From Kribbella aluminosa (GTDB lineage: Bacteria; Actinomycetota; Actinomycetes; Propionibacteriales; Kribbellaceae), in NCBI RefSeq assembly GCF_017876295.1, contig NZ_JAGINT010000001.1, forward strand, positions 496,001 through 560,000: a stretch of DNA of 64,000 bases, written 5' to 3'. Positions 42,306 through 53,355 of the stretch are shown in pieces. Each line of letters begins with the position of its first letter. Position 1 is the stretch's first letter. The position numbers and the translations under genes are program-made. The notes beneath the pieces are model-generated. The model was not told where the DNA came from. It made no database searches and saw nothing but the letters and a program-made list of their open reading frames with translations.

Positions 42306-43585
42306 AGGTCTCCTAGGGCGTCTCGCATCGGTACCAGCTTGGCGTTCGTCTCGGCCAGTTCGGCGTCCGGGTTCGACCCCGCGACGATGCCGGCGCCGGC
42401 GAACAGCCGCATCCGGCGGGCATCGTCGGAGTCGGCCTGACCGCAGCGCAGCGCGATGCACCACTCGCCGTCGCCGGCCGCGTCCAGCCAGCCGACCGGT
42501 CCGCTGAACCGGCCGCGCTGCATGCCCTCGATCTCGCCGATCAGGTCCCGCGCGACCGGCGTCGGCGTACCGCAGACCGCCGCGGACGGGTGCAGGGCGG
42601 CGGCCAGGCCGAGCGCGGAGGCGCCGTTGTTCGCGACGCCGGCGACGTCGGTGGCCAGGTGCATCACGTTCGGCAGGTGCAGCACGAACGGGGTCTCCGG
42701 GACGTTCATCGACGAGCAGTGCGGCTCGAGCGCGTCGGCGACCGAGCGGACCGCGAACTCGTGCTCCTCGAGGTCCTTCGACGACCGCGCCAGCGACGCG
42801 GCCAGGGCCAGGTCGTGCGCGTCGTCCCCGGTACGGCGGATCGTCCCGGCCAGCACGCGGGACGTGATCAGGCCCTTCTCCCGGCGGACCAGCAGCTCGG
42901 GAGTGGCGCCGATCAGGCCGTCGACGGAGAACGTCCAGCAGTTCGGGTACGCCGTCGCGAGCCGGTGCAGCGGCCAGCGCAGGTCGATCGGCTGCTCGGC
43001 GATCGCGATCAGGTCGCGGGCAAGCACCACCTTGTCCAGGTCGCCCGCGGTGATCCGGCGGACCGCGTCGGCGACGATGCTCGACCAGGCGGTCCCGGTC
43101 CGGGCGCCGTCGGCGAACGTCACGTCGTACACCGGCGACGGCTCGTGCACCTGCAGCTCCGGCGGCGCGCCCAGCGAACTGGCCGGCGAGATCGTCGTCA
43201 CCCAGGTGGTGCCGGCCCGGCGGCCGACGATCACCTCGGGGACCACCAGCTCACCCGGATCGGAGTCGGTGAAGCCGAAGGACCCGAAACAGAGCAGCCC
43301 GGAGCCCGGTACGCCGATCTCGTCGCGGACCACCGCGGCCCCGACGAGCTCCTGCCACCAGCGTGCGGCCTGCTCGAAGCGGTTGCTACCGGCAACGTCC
43401 AGCCGGGCGGCGACGCCCCAGCCGACGTGGCCGTCGCCCCGCCGTACCCACGCGAGTCCGCCCTCGTCCGGCAGATGGTCGAGCAGGTGCGCCGACACGC
43501 CGTCCACCGGTTGACTGCGAACCACCAACTGCGGTGCGGGGCCTCGGGTCGCGAGGGCCGCACGGCTACCTGGAGATGCACTCAC
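42302..43585 (-). CDS. menF: Isochorismate synthase
   Basis: This encodes 427 residues from GTG 43585; a TTG at 43594 is less likely because it overlaps the -10 box. The C-terminal chorismate-binding domain contains RRITAGDLDKVVLARDL, RVLAGTIRRTGDDAHDLALAASL, KDLEEHEFAVRSV, ALHPSAAVCGTPTPVARDLI, SGPVGWLDAAGDGEWCIALRCGQ and FAGAGIVAGSNPDAELAETNAKL, the MenF/EntC/DhbC pattern. It makes isochorismate from chorismate. In this context menaquinone is the likely end product, though siderophore or salicylate synthases share the fold. It is divergent from menG. Confidence 0.92.
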   Translation of the reverse strand: MSASPGSRAALATRGPAPQLVVRSQPVDGVSAHLLDHLPDEGGLAWVRRGDGHVGWGVAARLDVAGSNRFEQAARWWQELVGAAVVRDEIGVPGSGLLCFGSFGFTDSDPGELVVPEVIVGRRAGTTWVTTISPASSLGAPPELQVHEPSPVYDVTFADGARTGTAWSSIVADAVRRITAGDLDKVVLARDLIAIAEQPIDLRWPLHRLATAYPNCWTFSVDGLIGATPELLVRREKGLITSRVLAGTIRRTGDDAHDLALAASLARSSKDLEEHEFAVRSVADALEPHCSSMNVPETPFVLHLPNVMHLATDVAGVANNGASALGLAAALHPSAAVCGTPTPVARDLIGEIEGMQRGRFSGPVGWLDAAGDGEWCIALRCGQADSDDARRMRLFAGAGIVAGSNPDAELAETNAKLVPMRDALGDL

Positions 43586-43593
43586 GAAGTGCA

Positions 43594-43599
43594 AGAGTA
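43594..43599 (-). promoter_or_regulatory. -10 box of the isochorismate synthase gene
   Basis: TACTCT on the minus strand ends 8 nt before GTG 43585. No ribosome binding site is seen, so the transcript is probably leaderless. Confidence 0.5.
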
Positions 43600-43657
43600 T
43601 GCCCGCCCGATGTCCAGCGAATTTCGGTGCCGCTGCAGCCCGTGATCAACTAGACAG

Positions 43658-44365
43658 GTGACGCGCGCAGATCTCACCAAACAGCCGCACGACGTGGCAG
43701 CCATGTTCGACAACGTGGCCGAGGGGTACGACCGGACGAACGCGGTCGCGACGATGGGGCTGGAGAAGCTGTACTGGCGGCCCGCGACGCTGGCCGAGAT
43801 CGCGCCGCGGAAGGGGCTGAAGATCCTCGACCTGGCGGCCGGTACCGGCGCGTCCAGCGTCAACCTGCGCGAGTCCGGCGCCGAGGTGGTGTCCTGCGAC
43901 TTCTCGGTCGGCATGCTCACGGTCGGCAAACGCCGGCACCCGGAGCTGGACCTGATCGCCGGCGACGCGCTCCGGCTGCCGTTCGCGGACGAGTCCTTCG
44001 ACGTGGTGACGATCTCCTGGGCGCTGCGGAACGTGAACGACGTACCGCTGGCGCTCCGCGAGATGCTCCGCGTCACCCGGCCCGGTGGGCGGCTGGTGGT
44101 CCTCGAGCAGTCGCACCCGACCTGGAAGCCGTTCCGGGTCGTGTACCTGGAGTACATGATGCGCGCGGTGCCCGCGGTCGCGAAGGTGGTCTCGACGAAC
44201 CCCGAGGCGTACGAGTACCTGGCCGAGTCGACCCGGGCCTGGCTGCCGCAGGAGCCGCTGGCCCGGGCGATCGAGGACGCCGGCTGGAGCAGGGTGCAGT
44301 GGCGCAACCTGACCGGCGGACTGGTCGCGATCCACCGGGCCGTACGGCCGCAGCTGGGAAAATGA
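43658..44365 (+). CDS. menG: Demethylmenaquinone methyltransferase
   Basis: This encodes 235 residues from GTG 43658. It belongs to the UbiE/MenG group of SAM-dependent methyltransferases: [21 protein letters not shown] at the N-terminus, the SAM-binding loop [80 protein letters not shown], and the [10 protein letters not shown] ending. It methylates demethylmenaquinone, the last step of ring assembly. It stands divergent from isochorismate synthase with only 72 bp between, and is followed by the MenJ-like reductase. Confidence 0.95.
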   Translation: MTRADLTKQPHDVAAMFDNVAEGYDRTNAVATMGLEKLYWRPATLAEIAPRKGLKILDLAAGTGASSVNLRESGAEVVSCDFSVGMLTVGKRRHPELDLIAGDALRLPFADESFDVVTISWALRNVNDVPLALREMLRVTRPGGRLVVLEQSHPTWKPFRVVYLEYMMRAVPAVAKVVSTNPEAYEYLAESTRAWLPQEPLARAIEDAGWSRVQWRNLTGGLVAIHRAVRPQLGK

Positions 44366-44454
44366 CGGCCAGTTAATTACGCAACGGAAATTATGCGAAA
44401 TTGGCTTGCCCGCAAGGGGGTTGGGGCGAGTTTCGTGTCCACGTCAGGCAGTCC

Positions 44455-44460
44455 TAGACT
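44455..44460 (+). promoter_or_regulatory. Candidate -10 box upstream of the MenJ-like reductase and complex I genes
   Basis: TAGACT matches the TANNNT pattern at the edge of an intergenic region that begins with an A/T-rich patch (44370-44400). It could serve the reductase gene and read on into nuoA. No clear -35 element is visible. Confidence 0.45.
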
Positions 44461-44474
44461 GTCGAGTGAAGAGG

Positions 44475-44496
44475 GCTCGTGAAGTCGTTCACGAGC
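44475..44496 (+). promoter_or_regulatory. Small perfect hairpin over an upstream candidate start codon
   Basis: GCTCGTGAA at 44475-44483 pairs exactly with TTCACGAGC at 44488-44496 around GTCG. It covers the candidate GTG start at 44479 of the reductase frame. If that GTG were used, the stem would mask it; if ATG 44530 is used, this is a leader hairpin. Confidence 0.5.
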
Positions 44497-44529
44497 GCAC
44501 ACGCCCCCAAGAACATCCAGGCCGGAGAG

Positions 44530-45843
44530 ATGAGCCAGAGCGTGCCGAGCGGGCAGCAGGCGGAGACCGCCGATGTGATCGTCGTCGGTGCCGGACCCGC
44601 CGGATCGTCGGCGGCGTACCACCTGGCGAACGCCGGCCTCGACGTGCTGCTGCTGGAGAAGACCGCGTTCCCGCGGGAGAAGGTCTGTGGCGACGGGCTC
44701 ACCCCGCGCGGCACCAAGCAGATCATCAACATGGGCATCGACATCTCCGAAGAGGCCGGCTGGATCCGCAACTACGGCCTCCGGATCCAGGGCGCCGGGC
44801 ACCAGTTGCAGCTCGACTGGCCGGATCTGGCCAGCCACCCGAACTACGGCCTGACCCGGAACCGGATGGACTTCGACGAGATGCTCGCCCGGCAGGCCGA
44901 GAAGGCCGGGGCGCGGCTGCGCGAGCGGACCAACGTGACCGGCCCGATCCTGGACGCCCGGGACAACATCGTCGGCGTGACCGCGAAGCCGGTCGACGAC
45001 AACGGCCGGCGGGCCGGTGACGACGTCGAGTTCCGGGCGCCGCTGGTGATGGCGGCCGACGGCAACTCGTCCCGGCTGAGCATCGCGATGGGCATCCACA
45101 AGCGCGACGACCGCCCGATGGGGGTCGCCGTCCGGACGTACTTCACCAGCCCGCGGACGCACGACGACTACCTCGAGTCCTGGCTGGAGCTGTGGGCCGA
45201 CGACCCGAAGCAGCCCGGCGGCCGGGTGCTGCTGCCCGGGTACGGCTGGATCTTCGGGATGGGCGACGGCACCGTGAACGTCGGCCTCGGCATCCTGAAC
45301 ACCTCCGACGCGTTCGGCAAGGTCGACTACGCCGACCTGCTGAAGCAGTGGCTGAAGGTGACGCCGGACGAGTGGCAGTTCCGGGACGAGTACCAGACCA
45401 TCCCGATCCGCGGCGCCGCGCTGCCGATGGGCTTCAACCGGCAGCCGCACTACACCCGCGGCCTGATGCTGCTCGGCGACGCCGGCGGCATGGTCAACCC
45501 GTTCAACGGCGAGGGCATCCCGTACGCGATGGAGTCCGGGTCGTTCGCCGCCGAGGTCGCCGCCCAGGCCCTGCACCGGCAGCCGAACCAGCGGGAGCGC
45601 GCGTTGTCGGCGTACCCGAAGGCGCTGAAGCAGGAGTACGGCGGTTACTACACGCTCGGCCGGATCTTCGTGAAGCTGATCGGAAATCCGGAGGTGATGC
45701 GGCTCTGCACCAAGTACGGTCTGCCGCGCACCACCTTGATGAAGTTCACCCTGAAGTTGCTTGCCAACCTCACCGACCCGCGGGACGGCGACGTGATGGA
45801 CAAGATCATCAACGGGCTCACCAAGCTGGCTCCCGCCGCCTGA
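44530..45843 (+). CDS. menJ: Geranylgeranyl reductase family FAD protein, menaquinone beta-reductase (MenJ)-like
   Basis: This encodes 437 residues from ATG 44530. The frame is open back to GTG 44479, which has a better-placed AGAGGG but lies in a hairpin stem; relatives have only a short tail before the FAD fold, favouring the later start. Motifs are DVIVVGAGPAGSSAAYHLANAGLDVLLLEK (Rossmann dinucleotide fold), FPREKVCGDGLTPRG (family signature), VLLPGYGWIFGMGDGTVNVGLG and LLGDAGGMVNPFNGEGIPYAMESG (second FAD motif). MenJ saturates one isoprene unit of the menaquinone tail. Its place between menG and nuoA supports that role. Geranylgeranyl lipid reduction is the alternative. Confidence 0.85.
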   Translation: MSQSVPSGQQAETADVIVVGAGPAGSSAAYHLANAGLDVLLLEKTAFPREKVCGDGLTPRGTKQIINMGIDISEEAGWIRNYGLRIQGAGHQLQLDWPDLASHPNYGLTRNRMDFDEMLARQAEKAGARLRERTNVTGPILDARDNIVGVTAKPVDDNGRRAGDDVEFRAPLVMAADGNSSRLSIAMGIHKRDDRPMGVAVRTYFTSPRTHDDYLESWLELWADDPKQPGGRVLLPGYGWIFGMGDGTVNVGLGILNTSDAFGKVDYADLLKQWLKVTPDEWQFRDEYQTIPIRGAALPMGFNRQPHYTRGLMLLGDAGGMVNPFNGEGIPYAMESGSFAAEVAAQALHRQPNQRERALSAYPKALKQEYGGYYTLGRIFVKLIGNPEVMRLCTKYGLPRTTLMKFTLKLLANLTDPRDGDVMDKIINGLTKLAPAA

Positions 45844-45939
45844 GCGGCGGGGCGAGTGAGCTGAGCCACAGCGGTACTGATAACAACAGACAAGAACAGA
45901 CACAGACAGACCACCGGCTGAAGGAGGGAGCACGCAGCG

Positions 45940-46299
45940 ATGCACCCCTACACACCGATTCTTGCTCTTGGTGTGCTCGCGCTGCTCTTCGTGGCGGGCA
46001 GCATCACCGTGAGTGCGCTGGTCGGCCCGAAGCGGTACAACCGGGCCAGGCTGGACTCGTACGAGTGCGGCATCGAACCGACCCCGCAGCCGGTCGGCGG
46101 TGGCCGCTTCCCGGTGAAGTACTACATCACCGCGATGCTGTTCATCGTGTTCGACATCGAGATCATCTTCCTCTACCCGTGGGCGGTCGCCTTCGACCAG
46201 ATGGCGCTCTTCGGGCTGGTCGAGATGGTCATCTTCATCGTCACCGTCTTCGTCGCGTACGCCTACGTGTGGCGCCGCGGCGGACTGGAGTGGGACTGA
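45940..46299 (+). CDS. nuoA: NADH-quinone oxidoreductase subunit A
   Basis: This encodes 119 residues with three membrane helices: an N-terminal one ([22 protein letters not shown]), then [25 protein letters not shown], and [21 protein letters not shown]. The loop SYECGIEP has the conserved Cys that is exposed near the quinone site in NuoA/ND3. AAGGAGGG precedes the ATG. It is the first gene of the 14-gene complex I operon, 96 bp after the reductase gene, so it may have its own promoter or be read through from upstream. Confidence 0.95.
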   Translation: MHPYTPILALGVLALLFVAGSITVSALVGPKRYNRARLDSYECGIEPTPQPVGGGRFPVKYYITAMLFIVFDIEIIFLYPWAVAFDQMALFGLVEMVIFIVTVFVAYAYVWRRGGLEWD

Positions 46300-46300
46300 C

Positions 46301-46851
<551 letters not shown>

Positions 46852-46855
<4 letters not shown>

Positions 46856-47538
46856 GTGAGTCCGAGAACCTGCCCGCGACACCGGAGGCTTCGGCGCCGG
46901 AGGTCATCGAGCAGCGCGAGGGCATGTTCGGTGTCCAGGGCACCGGTGACACGTCCGGGTTCGGCGGCCTGAAGCGCACCGTCGTACTGCCCGGCGCCAC
47001 TCCGAAGCCGTACGGCTCCTGGTTCGACGGTGCGGTGGACCGGCTCGAGGGCCTGACCAGCGCGGGCGCGATCGAGAAGGTCGTCGTCGACCGCGGCGAG
47101 CTGACGCTGCACATCAAGCGCGAGAACCTCGTCGAGGTGTGCCAGCAGCTCCGCGACGACGAGGCGCTGCGGTTCGAGTTCTGCTCCGGGGTCAGCGGGG
47201 TGCACTACCCGCACGAGACCGGCCGTGAGCTGCACGCCGTCTACCACTTCCTGTCGATCACCCACAACCGCCGGATCCGGCTGGAGGTGTCGGCGCCCGA
47301 AGGCGATCCGCACATCCCGTCGGTCGTCCCGGTCTACCCGGCCAACGACTGGCACGAGCGGGAGACCTGGGACATGTTCGGCATCATCTTCGACGGGCAC
47401 CCGGCGCTGACCCGGGTCCTGATGCCCGACGACTGGCCGGGGCACCCGCAGCGCAAGGACTACCCGCTCGGCGGTATCGACGTCGAGTACAAGGGCGCTG
47501 TCATCCCACCGCCCGACACGCGGAGGTCTTACAACTGA
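46852..47538 (+). CDS. nuoC: NADH-quinone oxidoreductase subunit C
   Basis: This encodes 228 residues from GTG 46852 (GTGA overlap with nuoB). After a hydrophilic N-terminus of about 50 residues comes the 30-kDa subunit domain: [36 protein letters not shown], and the signature [41 protein letters not shown]. It is a peripheral-arm subunit near the quinone site. nuoC and nuoD are separate genes here, unlike the fused form in E. coli. Confidence 0.96.
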
Positions 47539-48875
47539 TGACCACTACCGACCCTTACGCGACCACCCGGGACACCACCGAGGGCAAGGTCTTCACCGTC
47601 ACCGGCCAGGACTGGGACTCGGTGGTCTCCGGCCTCGGCGAGGAGCCGGAAGAGCGCGTCGTCGTCAACATGGGTCCGCAGCACCCGTCCACGCACGGCG
47701 TACTGCGGCTGATCCTGGAGCTCGACGGTGAGAACGTGACCGAGGCCCGCTGCGGCATCGGCTACCTGCACACCGGTATCGAGAAGAACATGGAGTTCCG
47801 CTCCTGGGTGCAGGGCGTCACGTTCGTCACCCGGATGGACTATCTGTCGCCGTTCTACAACGAGGCGGCGTACTGCCTGGCGGTCGAGCGCCTGCTCGGG
47901 ATCGAGGACCAGATCCCGGAGAAGGCGAACGTCATGCGGGTGCTGCTGATGGAGCTCAACCGGATCAGCAGCCACCTGGTCTGTATCGCCACCGGCGGTA
48001 TGGAGATCGGCGCGCTGACCGTGATGACGATCGGCTTCCGCGAGCGCGAGAAGACGCTGGACCTGTTCGAGCTGATCACCGGGCTGCGGATGAACCACGC
48101 GTTCATCCGGCCGGGCGGTGTCGCGCAGGACCTGCCGCCGGGCGCGCTGGATCACATCCGTGAGTACATCACCTGGATGAACCGGCACCTGCCGGAGTAC
48201 GCCGAGCTCTGCAACGCGAACCCGATCTTCAAGGCCCGGCTGCAGAAGGTCGGCTACCTGGACCTGGCCGGCTGTATGGCGCTCGGCATCTCGGGCCCGA
48301 CGGTCCGCTCCACCGGGTACGCGCTCGACCTGCGCAAGAGCCAGCCGTACTGCGGCTACGAGACGTACGACTTCGACGTACCGACCTGGGACTCCTCCGA
48401 CGCCTACGGCCGCTTCCGGGTCCGGCTGCAGGAGATGCACGAGTCGCTGAAGATCGTCGAGCAGTGCGCCGACCGGCTGGAGAAGATGGACGGCCATCCG
48501 GTGATGGTCGCCGACAAGAAGATCGGCTGGCCGAGCCAGCTGGCGGTCGGCGCCGACGGGATGGGCAACTCGCTCGACCACATCAAGCACATCATGGGCG
48601 AGTCGATGGAAGCCCTGATCCACCACTTCAAGCTGGTCACCGAGGGCTTCCGGGTCCCGGTCGGCCAGGTCTACGTGGCGATCGAGTCGCCGCGTGGCGA
48701 GATGGGTGCGCACGTCGTCTCCGACGGCGGCACCAAGCCGTTCCGGGTGCACTTCCGTGACCCGTCCTTCGCAAACCTGCAGGCGATGCCGATCATGTGC
48801 GAGGGCGGCCAGGTCGCCGACGTGATCGTTGCCGTCGCCAGCCTTGACCCGGTGATGGGTGGAGTGGACCGCTAA
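47538..48875 (+). CDS. nuoD: NADH-quinone oxidoreductase subunit D
   Basis: This encodes 445 residues, starting on the last base of the nuoC stop (TGATG). It is the 49-kDa subunit that forms the quinone pocket with Nuo[49 protein letters not shown], and near the C-terminus [28 protein letters not shown]. The conserved His of PQHPSTHG and Tyr of the [11 protein letters not shown] region line the quinone head-group site in known structures. Confidence 0.97.
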   Translation: MTTTDPYATTRDTTEGKVFTVTGQDWDSVVSGLGEEPEERVVVNMGPQHPSTHGVLRLILELDGENVTEARCGIGYLHTGIEKNMEFRSWVQGVTFVTRMDYLSPFYNEAAYCLAVERLLGIEDQIPEKANVMRVLLMELNRISSHLVCIATGGMEIGALTVMTIGFREREKTLDLFELITGLRMNHAFIRPGGVAQDLPPGALDHIREYITWMNRHLPEYAELCNANPIFKARLQKVGYLDLAGCMALGISGPTVRSTGYALDLRKSQPYCGYETYDFDVPTWDSSDAYGRFRVRLQEMHESLKIVEQCADRLEKMDGHPVMVADKKIGWPSQLAVGADGMGNSLDHIKHIMGESMEALIHHFKLVTEGFRVPVGQVYVAIESPRGEMGAHVVSDGGTKPFRVHFRDPSFANLQAMPIMCEGGQVADVIVAVASLDPVMGGVDR

Positions 48876-49607
48876 ATGGCCGAGAACAGCAGCTTGTCTC
48901 ATACGACTGCTACCGACAAGACGGTGCCGTACAGCACCGGCGACTCGAAGATCACCGACGCCACGATCGCGGAGCTGCGCGAGATCATGGCCCGGTACCC
49001 GCAGGCCCAGTCGGCGCTGCTGCCGATGCTGCACCTGGTGCAGTCGGTCGACGGCCGGGTCACCCCGGAGGGCATCGAGATCTGCGCCGACCTGCTCGGG
49101 CTGACCGGCGCCGAGGTGTCCGCGGTGGCCACCTTCTACACGATGTACAAGCGGCGGCCGGTCGGCGACTACCACGTCGGCGTCTGCACCAACACGCTGT
49201 GCGCGGTGATGGGCGGCGACCTGATCTTCGAGCGGCTGAAGCAGCACCTCGACGTCGGCAACGACGAGACCACCGAGGACGGCAAGGTCACCCTCGAGCA
49301 CCTCGAGTGCAACGCGGCCTGCGACTACGCGCCGGTGATGATGGTCAACTGGGAGTTCTTCGACGACATGACGCCGGAGTCCGCGACCCAGCTGGTCGAC
49401 GACCTGCGGGCCGGCACCGACGTGAAGTCGCCGCGCGGTGCCACCGTCTGCACCTGGCGCGAGGCCGAGCGGGTGCTCGCCGGGTACCCGGACGGCCGCG
49501 CCGACGAGGGCCCGACCGGTGGCAAGGCCTCGCTGGCCGGCCTCCGGCTGGCCCGTGAGCGCAACTGGTCGGCCCCGAACGGCTCCGAGACCCCGAAGGA
49601 GGGCTGA
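48876..49607 (+). CDS. nuoE: NADH-quinone oxidoreductase subunit E
   Basis: This encodes 243 residues, beginning directly after the nuoD stop. The thioredoxin-like domain binds one 2Fe-2S cluster (N1a) through GVCTNTLCAVMGG (C-x4-C) and HLECNAACDYAPVM (C-x3-C). TFYTMYKRRPVGDYHV is the usual preceding strand-helix. The 70-residue C-terminal extension, low in complexity, makes it longer than the E. coli protein and is common in actinobacteria. Confidence 0.95.
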   Translation: MAENSSLSHTTATDKTVPYSTGDSKITDATIAELREIMARYPQAQSALLPMLHLVQSVDGRVTPEGIEICADLLGLTGAEVSAVATFYTMYKRRPVGDYHVGVCTNTLCAVMGGDLIFERLKQHLDVGNDETTEDGKVTLEHLECNAACDYAPVMMVNWEFFDDMTPESATQLVDDLRAGTDVKSPRGATVCTWREAERVLAGYPDGRADEGPTGGKASLAGLRLARERNWSAPNGSETPKEG

Positions 49608-49609
49608 CC

Positions 49610-50917
49610 ATGACCACGCTGACCCCGGTACTGTCCGACAACTGGGACCAGATCAACGCCTGGCAGCTGGCGTCGTACCAGCGCACCGGCGGGTACGACG
49701 CCCTCCGCACGGCGCTCGCGATGCAGCCGGCCGACGTCGTCGCCACGGTCAAGGACTCCGGTCTGCGCGGCCGCGGCGGCGCGGGCTTCCCGACCGGGAT
49801 GAAGTGGTCCTTCATCCCGCAGGACAACCCGAAGCCGAAGTACCTGGTGGTGAACGCGGACGAGTCCGAGCCGGGCACCTGCAAGGACATCCCGCTGATG
49901 ATGGCCTCGCCGCACACGCTGGTCGAGGGCGTCATCATCGCGTCCTACGCGATCCGCGCGAGCGCTGCGTTCATCTACGTGCGCGGTGAAGTGCTGCACG
50001 TGATCCGCCGACTGCAGCAGGCGGTCCAGGAGGCCAAGGACGCCGGCTACATCGGCCAGAACATCCTCGGCACCGGCTACGACCTGGACGTCATCGTGCA
50101 CGCCGGCGCCGGCGCCTACATCTGCGGCGAGGAGACGGCGCTGCTGGACTCGCTGGAAGGACGTCGCGGTCAACCTCGGCTGCGTCCTCCCTTCCCGGCG
50201 GTCGCCGGTCTGTACGGGTGCCCCACTGTCATCAACAACGTCGAGTCGATCGCATCCGTTCCCGTGATCATCAAGAACGGCGCGGACTGGTTCGGCTCGA
50301 TGGGCACCGAGAAGTCCAAGGGCATGACGCTGTACTCGCTGTCCGGGCACGTCACCCGCCCGGGGCAGTACGAGGCGCCGCTCGGTATCACGCTGCGCGA
50401 GCTGCTCGACATGGCCGGCGGGGTCCGCGAGGGACACCAGCTGAAGTTCTGGACGCCGGGTGGTTCGTCGACGCCGCTGCTGACCGCGGAGCACCTCGAC
50501 GTACCGCTGGACTACGAGGGGGTCGGCGCGGTCGGCTCGATGCTCGGGACCAAGGCGCTGCAGATCTTCGACGAGACCACCTGCGTGGTGCGCGCCGTAC
50601 TGCGCTGGACCGAGTTCTACAAGCACGAGTCCTGCGGCAAGTGCACCCCGTGCCGTGAGGGCACCTGGTGGCTGGTGCAGATCCTCGAGCGGCTGGAGGC
50701 GGGCAAGGGCTCCGAGGAGGACCTGGAAACCCTGCTCGACCTGTCCGAGAACATCCTCGGCCGGTCGTTCTGTGCGCTCGGTGACGGTGCGACCAGCCCG
50801 ATCACCAGCTCGATCCAGTACTTCAAGGACGAGTACCTGGCGCACTTCGAGCACGGCGGCTGCCCGCTCGACCCGATGGCAAGCACTGTCTTCGCGACTG
50901 CTGGAGCTAGCGCATGA
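49610..50917 (+). CDS. nuoF: NADH-quinone oxidoreductase subunit F
   Basis: This encodes 435 residues. It is the NADH-binding, FMN-carrying subunit: [20 protein letters not shown] and [16 protein letters not shown] bind NADH and FMN, and the cluster N3 ligands are in [16 protein letters not shown] plus a Cys in [47 protein letters not shown] is the FMN-side glycine-rich signature. The stop overlaps nuoG by 4 bp. Confidence 0.97.
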   Translation: MTTLTPVLSDNWDQINAWQLASYQRTGGYDALRTALAMQPADVVATVKDSGLRGRGGAGFPTGMKWSFIPQDNPKPKYLVVNADESEPGTCKDIPLMMASPHTLVEGVIIASYAIRASAAFIYVRGEVLHVIRRLQQAVQEAKDAGYIGQNILGTGYDLDVIVHAGAGAYICGEETALLDSLEGRRGQPRLRPPFPAVAGLYGCPTVINNVESIASVPVIIKNGADWFGSMGTEKSKGMTLYSLSGHVTRPGQYEAPLGITLRELLDMAGGVREGHQLKFWTPGGSSTPLLTAEHLDVPLDYEGVGAVGSMLGTKALQIFDETTCVVRAVLRWTEFYKHESCGKCTPCREGTWWLVQILERLEAGKGSEEDLETLLDLSENILGRSFCALGDGATSPITSSIQYFKDEYLAHFEHGGCPLDPMASTVFATAGASA

Positions 50918-53355
50918 CGATCCAAGCGAACCCGCCCGCAGGCAGTGGAGCGGTGGAGCGGACTGCCTCCGTCGACATGGTCACCGTGACCATCGACGAC
51001 ATCGAGGTCAAGGTTCCGAAGAACAGCCTGGCGATCCGGGCCGCCGAGCAGATCGGCATCCAGATCCCGCGGTTCTGCGACCACCCGCTGCTGGACCCGG
51101 TCGGCGCCTGCCGGCAGTGTCTGGTCGAGGTCCCCGACGCCGGCAACGGCCGCGGTATGCCGAAGCCGCAGGCGTCCTGCACGCTGACGGTCGCCGACGG
51201 CATGGTGATCCGTACCCAGGTGAGCTCGCCGGTGGCCGACAAGGCCCAGCACGGGAACATGGAGTTCCTGCTGATCAACCACCCGCTGGACTGCCCGGTC
51301 TGCGACAAGGGCGGCGAGTGCCCGCTGCAGAACCAGGCGATGAGCAACGGTGCCGGCGAGTCCCGGTTCACCGAGGTGAAGCGGACCTACCCGAAGCCGA
51401 TCAACATCTCGGCCGAGGTGCTGCTGGACCGCGAGCGCTGCATCCTCTGCGCGCGCTGCACCCGGTTCTCCGAGCAGATCGCCGGTGACCCGTTCATCGC
51501 GCTGATCGAGCGCGGCGCGCTGCAGCAGGTCGGCATCTACGAGAAGGAGCCCTTCGAGAGCTACTTCTCCGGCAACACCATCCAGATCTGCCCGGTCGGT
51601 GCGCTGACGAGTGCGGCGTACCGCTTCCGCTCCCGGCCGTTCGACCTGGTCTCGGTGCCCTCGGTGGCCGAGCACGACTCGTCCGGTGCGGCGATCCGGG
51701 TCGACTACCGGCGCGGCAAGGTGATGCGCCGGCTGTCCGGCGACGACCCGCAGGTCAACGAGGAGTGGATCTCCGACAAGGACCGGTTCGCGTTCCAGTA
51801 CGCGACCACCGGCGACCGGCTGACGCACCCGCTGATCCGCGAGGACGGCGAGCTGCGGCCGGCGTCCTGGCCGGAGGCGCTGACCTTCGCCGCGCAGAAG
51901 CTGACCGCGGCGCACGGCAGCGCGGCGGTGCTGACCGGCGGCCGGCTGACCGTCGAGGACGCCTACGCGTACTCGAAGTTCGCCCGGGTCGCGCTCGGCA
52001 CCAACGACATCGACTTCCGGGCCCGGCCGCACTCCGCGGAGGAGGCCGACTTCCTGGCCGCCGCGGTGGCCGGCACCGGTCTCGGTACGACGTTCGCGGA
52101 CCTGGAGAAGGCCGACACGGTGCTGTTCGCCGGGTTCGAGCCGGAAGAGGAAGCGCCGTCGGTGTTCCTGCGGGTCCGCAAGGGCGTGAAGGCGCACGGC
52201 ACGAAGGTGTTCACGGTCGCGGCGTACGCGTCGCGGGGTGTGCAGAAGCTCGCCGGGGTCGTCGTACCGGCGTCGCCGGGCACCGAGGCTGCCGTACTCT
52301 CCGACCTCCGTGCCGCCGGTGCGGCCGGGGCGGCTGCCCGGGCCGCGCTCGGTGCGGGCTCGATCATCGTCGTCGGCGAGCGGCTGGCCAGCGCGCCGGG
52401 CGGGTACTCGGCCGCACTGCGGCTGGCGCTCGACACCGGTGCACAGCTGGCCTGGATCCCGCGGCGTGCGGGTGACCGGGCCGCGCTCGAGGCCGGCTGC
52501 CTGCCAGGTCTGCTGCCGGGCGGCCGGCTGGTCGCCGACCCGCGGGCTCGGGTCGACCTGCAGGCCGCGTGGGGCGTCGAGAACCTGCCCGCCGAGGCCG
52601 GCAAGGACCTGACGGAGATCATCGCGAGCGCGGAAAGCCTGCAGGCGCTGGTGGTGGCAGGGGTCGAGATCGACGACCTGCCGGACCCGGCCGCGGCGCT
52701 GGCCGCGCTCGCGGCGGCGCCGTTCGTGGTCAGCTTCGAGGTCCGCAACTCGCAGGTCACCGAGTACGCCGACGTGGTGTTCCCGGTCGTACCGCCGGTG
52801 GAGAAGTCCGGCACCTTCGTGAACTGGGAGGGCCGCGAGCGGCCGTTCCCGGTGGTGCTCAAGGTGCCGGCCGCGATGCCGGACACCCGGGCGCTGGCCG
52901 CGCTGGCCCAGGAGATGGGGCAGTCGCTCGGCTTCAGCACCCCCGAGGGCGCGAAGAAGGAGTTCGACGAGCTCGGCCGCTGGGACGGCGACCGCGCGCA
53001 GGAGCCGACGTACCAGGCCGGTCCGGCGCTCGGCGCGTTCGACTCCACCCGGCTCGCGACCTGGCGGATGCTGATCGACGACAGCCGCGCCTGCGACGGT
53101 GAGCCGCACCTGACCGCGACCGCGCGGACGCCGGTCGCCCGGATCTCGCTCACCACCGCGCACCGGATCGGTGTCGCCGACGGGGACGAGCTGGCGGTGA
53201 GCACCGACGCCGGGAGCATCCGGCTGCCGGTGGTGATCACCCCGATGACCGACAACGTGGTCTGGCTGCCGACGAACTCGGCCGACTCCCACGTCCGCCG
53301 TTCACTGCACGCAGACCATGGCTCGATCGTGACGATCGCCGGAGGGAACGCATGA
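50914..53355 (+). CDS. nuoG: NADH-quinone oxidoreductase subunit G
   Basis: This encodes 813 residues. The N-terminal ferredoxin-type domain has [19 protein letters not shown] (N1b), then [19 protein letters not shown] (His/Cys cluster N5 and N4 region with CPVC), [19 protein letters not shown] and [25 protein letters not shown]. The rest is the molybdopterin-oxidoreductase-like domain, which in complex I is structural. The C-terminal MopB-like part, around [20 protein letters not shown], is complete. It passes electrons from FMN toward NuoI. Confidence 0.96.
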   Translation: MTIQANPPAGSGAVERTASVDMVTVTIDDIEVKVPKNSLAIRAAEQIGIQIPRFCDHPLLDPVGACRQCLVEVPDAGNGRGMPKPQASCTLTVADGMVIRTQVSSPVADKAQHGNMEFLLINHPLDCPVCDKGGECPLQNQAMSNGAGESRFTEVKRTYPKPINISAEVLLDRERCILCARCTRFSEQIAGDPFIALIERGALQQVGIYEKEPFESYFSGNTIQICPVGALTSAAYRFRSRPFDLVSVPSVAEHDSSGAAIRVDYRRGKVMRRLSGDDPQVNEEWISDKDRFAFQYATTGDRLTHPLIREDGELRPASWPEALTFAAQKLTAAHGSAAVLTGGRLTVEDAYAYSKFARVALGTNDIDFRARPHSAEEADFLAAAVAGTGLGTTFADLEKADTVLFAGFEPEEEAPSVFLRVRKGVKAHGTKVFTVAAYASRGVQKLAGVVVPASPGTEAAVLSDLRAAGAAGAAARAALGAGSIIVVGERLASAPGGYSAALRLALDTGAQLAWIPRRAGDRAALEAGCLPGLLPGGRLVADPRARVDLQAAWGVENLPAEAGKDLTEIIASAESLQALVVAGVEIDDLPDPAAALAALAAAPFVVSFEVRNSQVTEYADVVFPVVPPVEKSGTFVNWEGRERPFPVVLKVPAAMPDTRALAALAQEMGQSLGFSTPEGAKKEFDELGRWDGDRAQEPTYQAGPALGAFDSTRLATWRMLIDDSRACDGEPHLTATARTPVARISLTTAHRIGVADGDELAVSTDAGSIRLPVVITPMTDNVVWLPTNSADSHVRRSLHADHGSIVTIAGGNA

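Noticed and set aside
42302..43594. TTG 43594 as start of isochorismate synthase
   Set aside because: It overlaps the best -10 box and adds three residues. GTG 43585 has proper spacing for a leaderless start.
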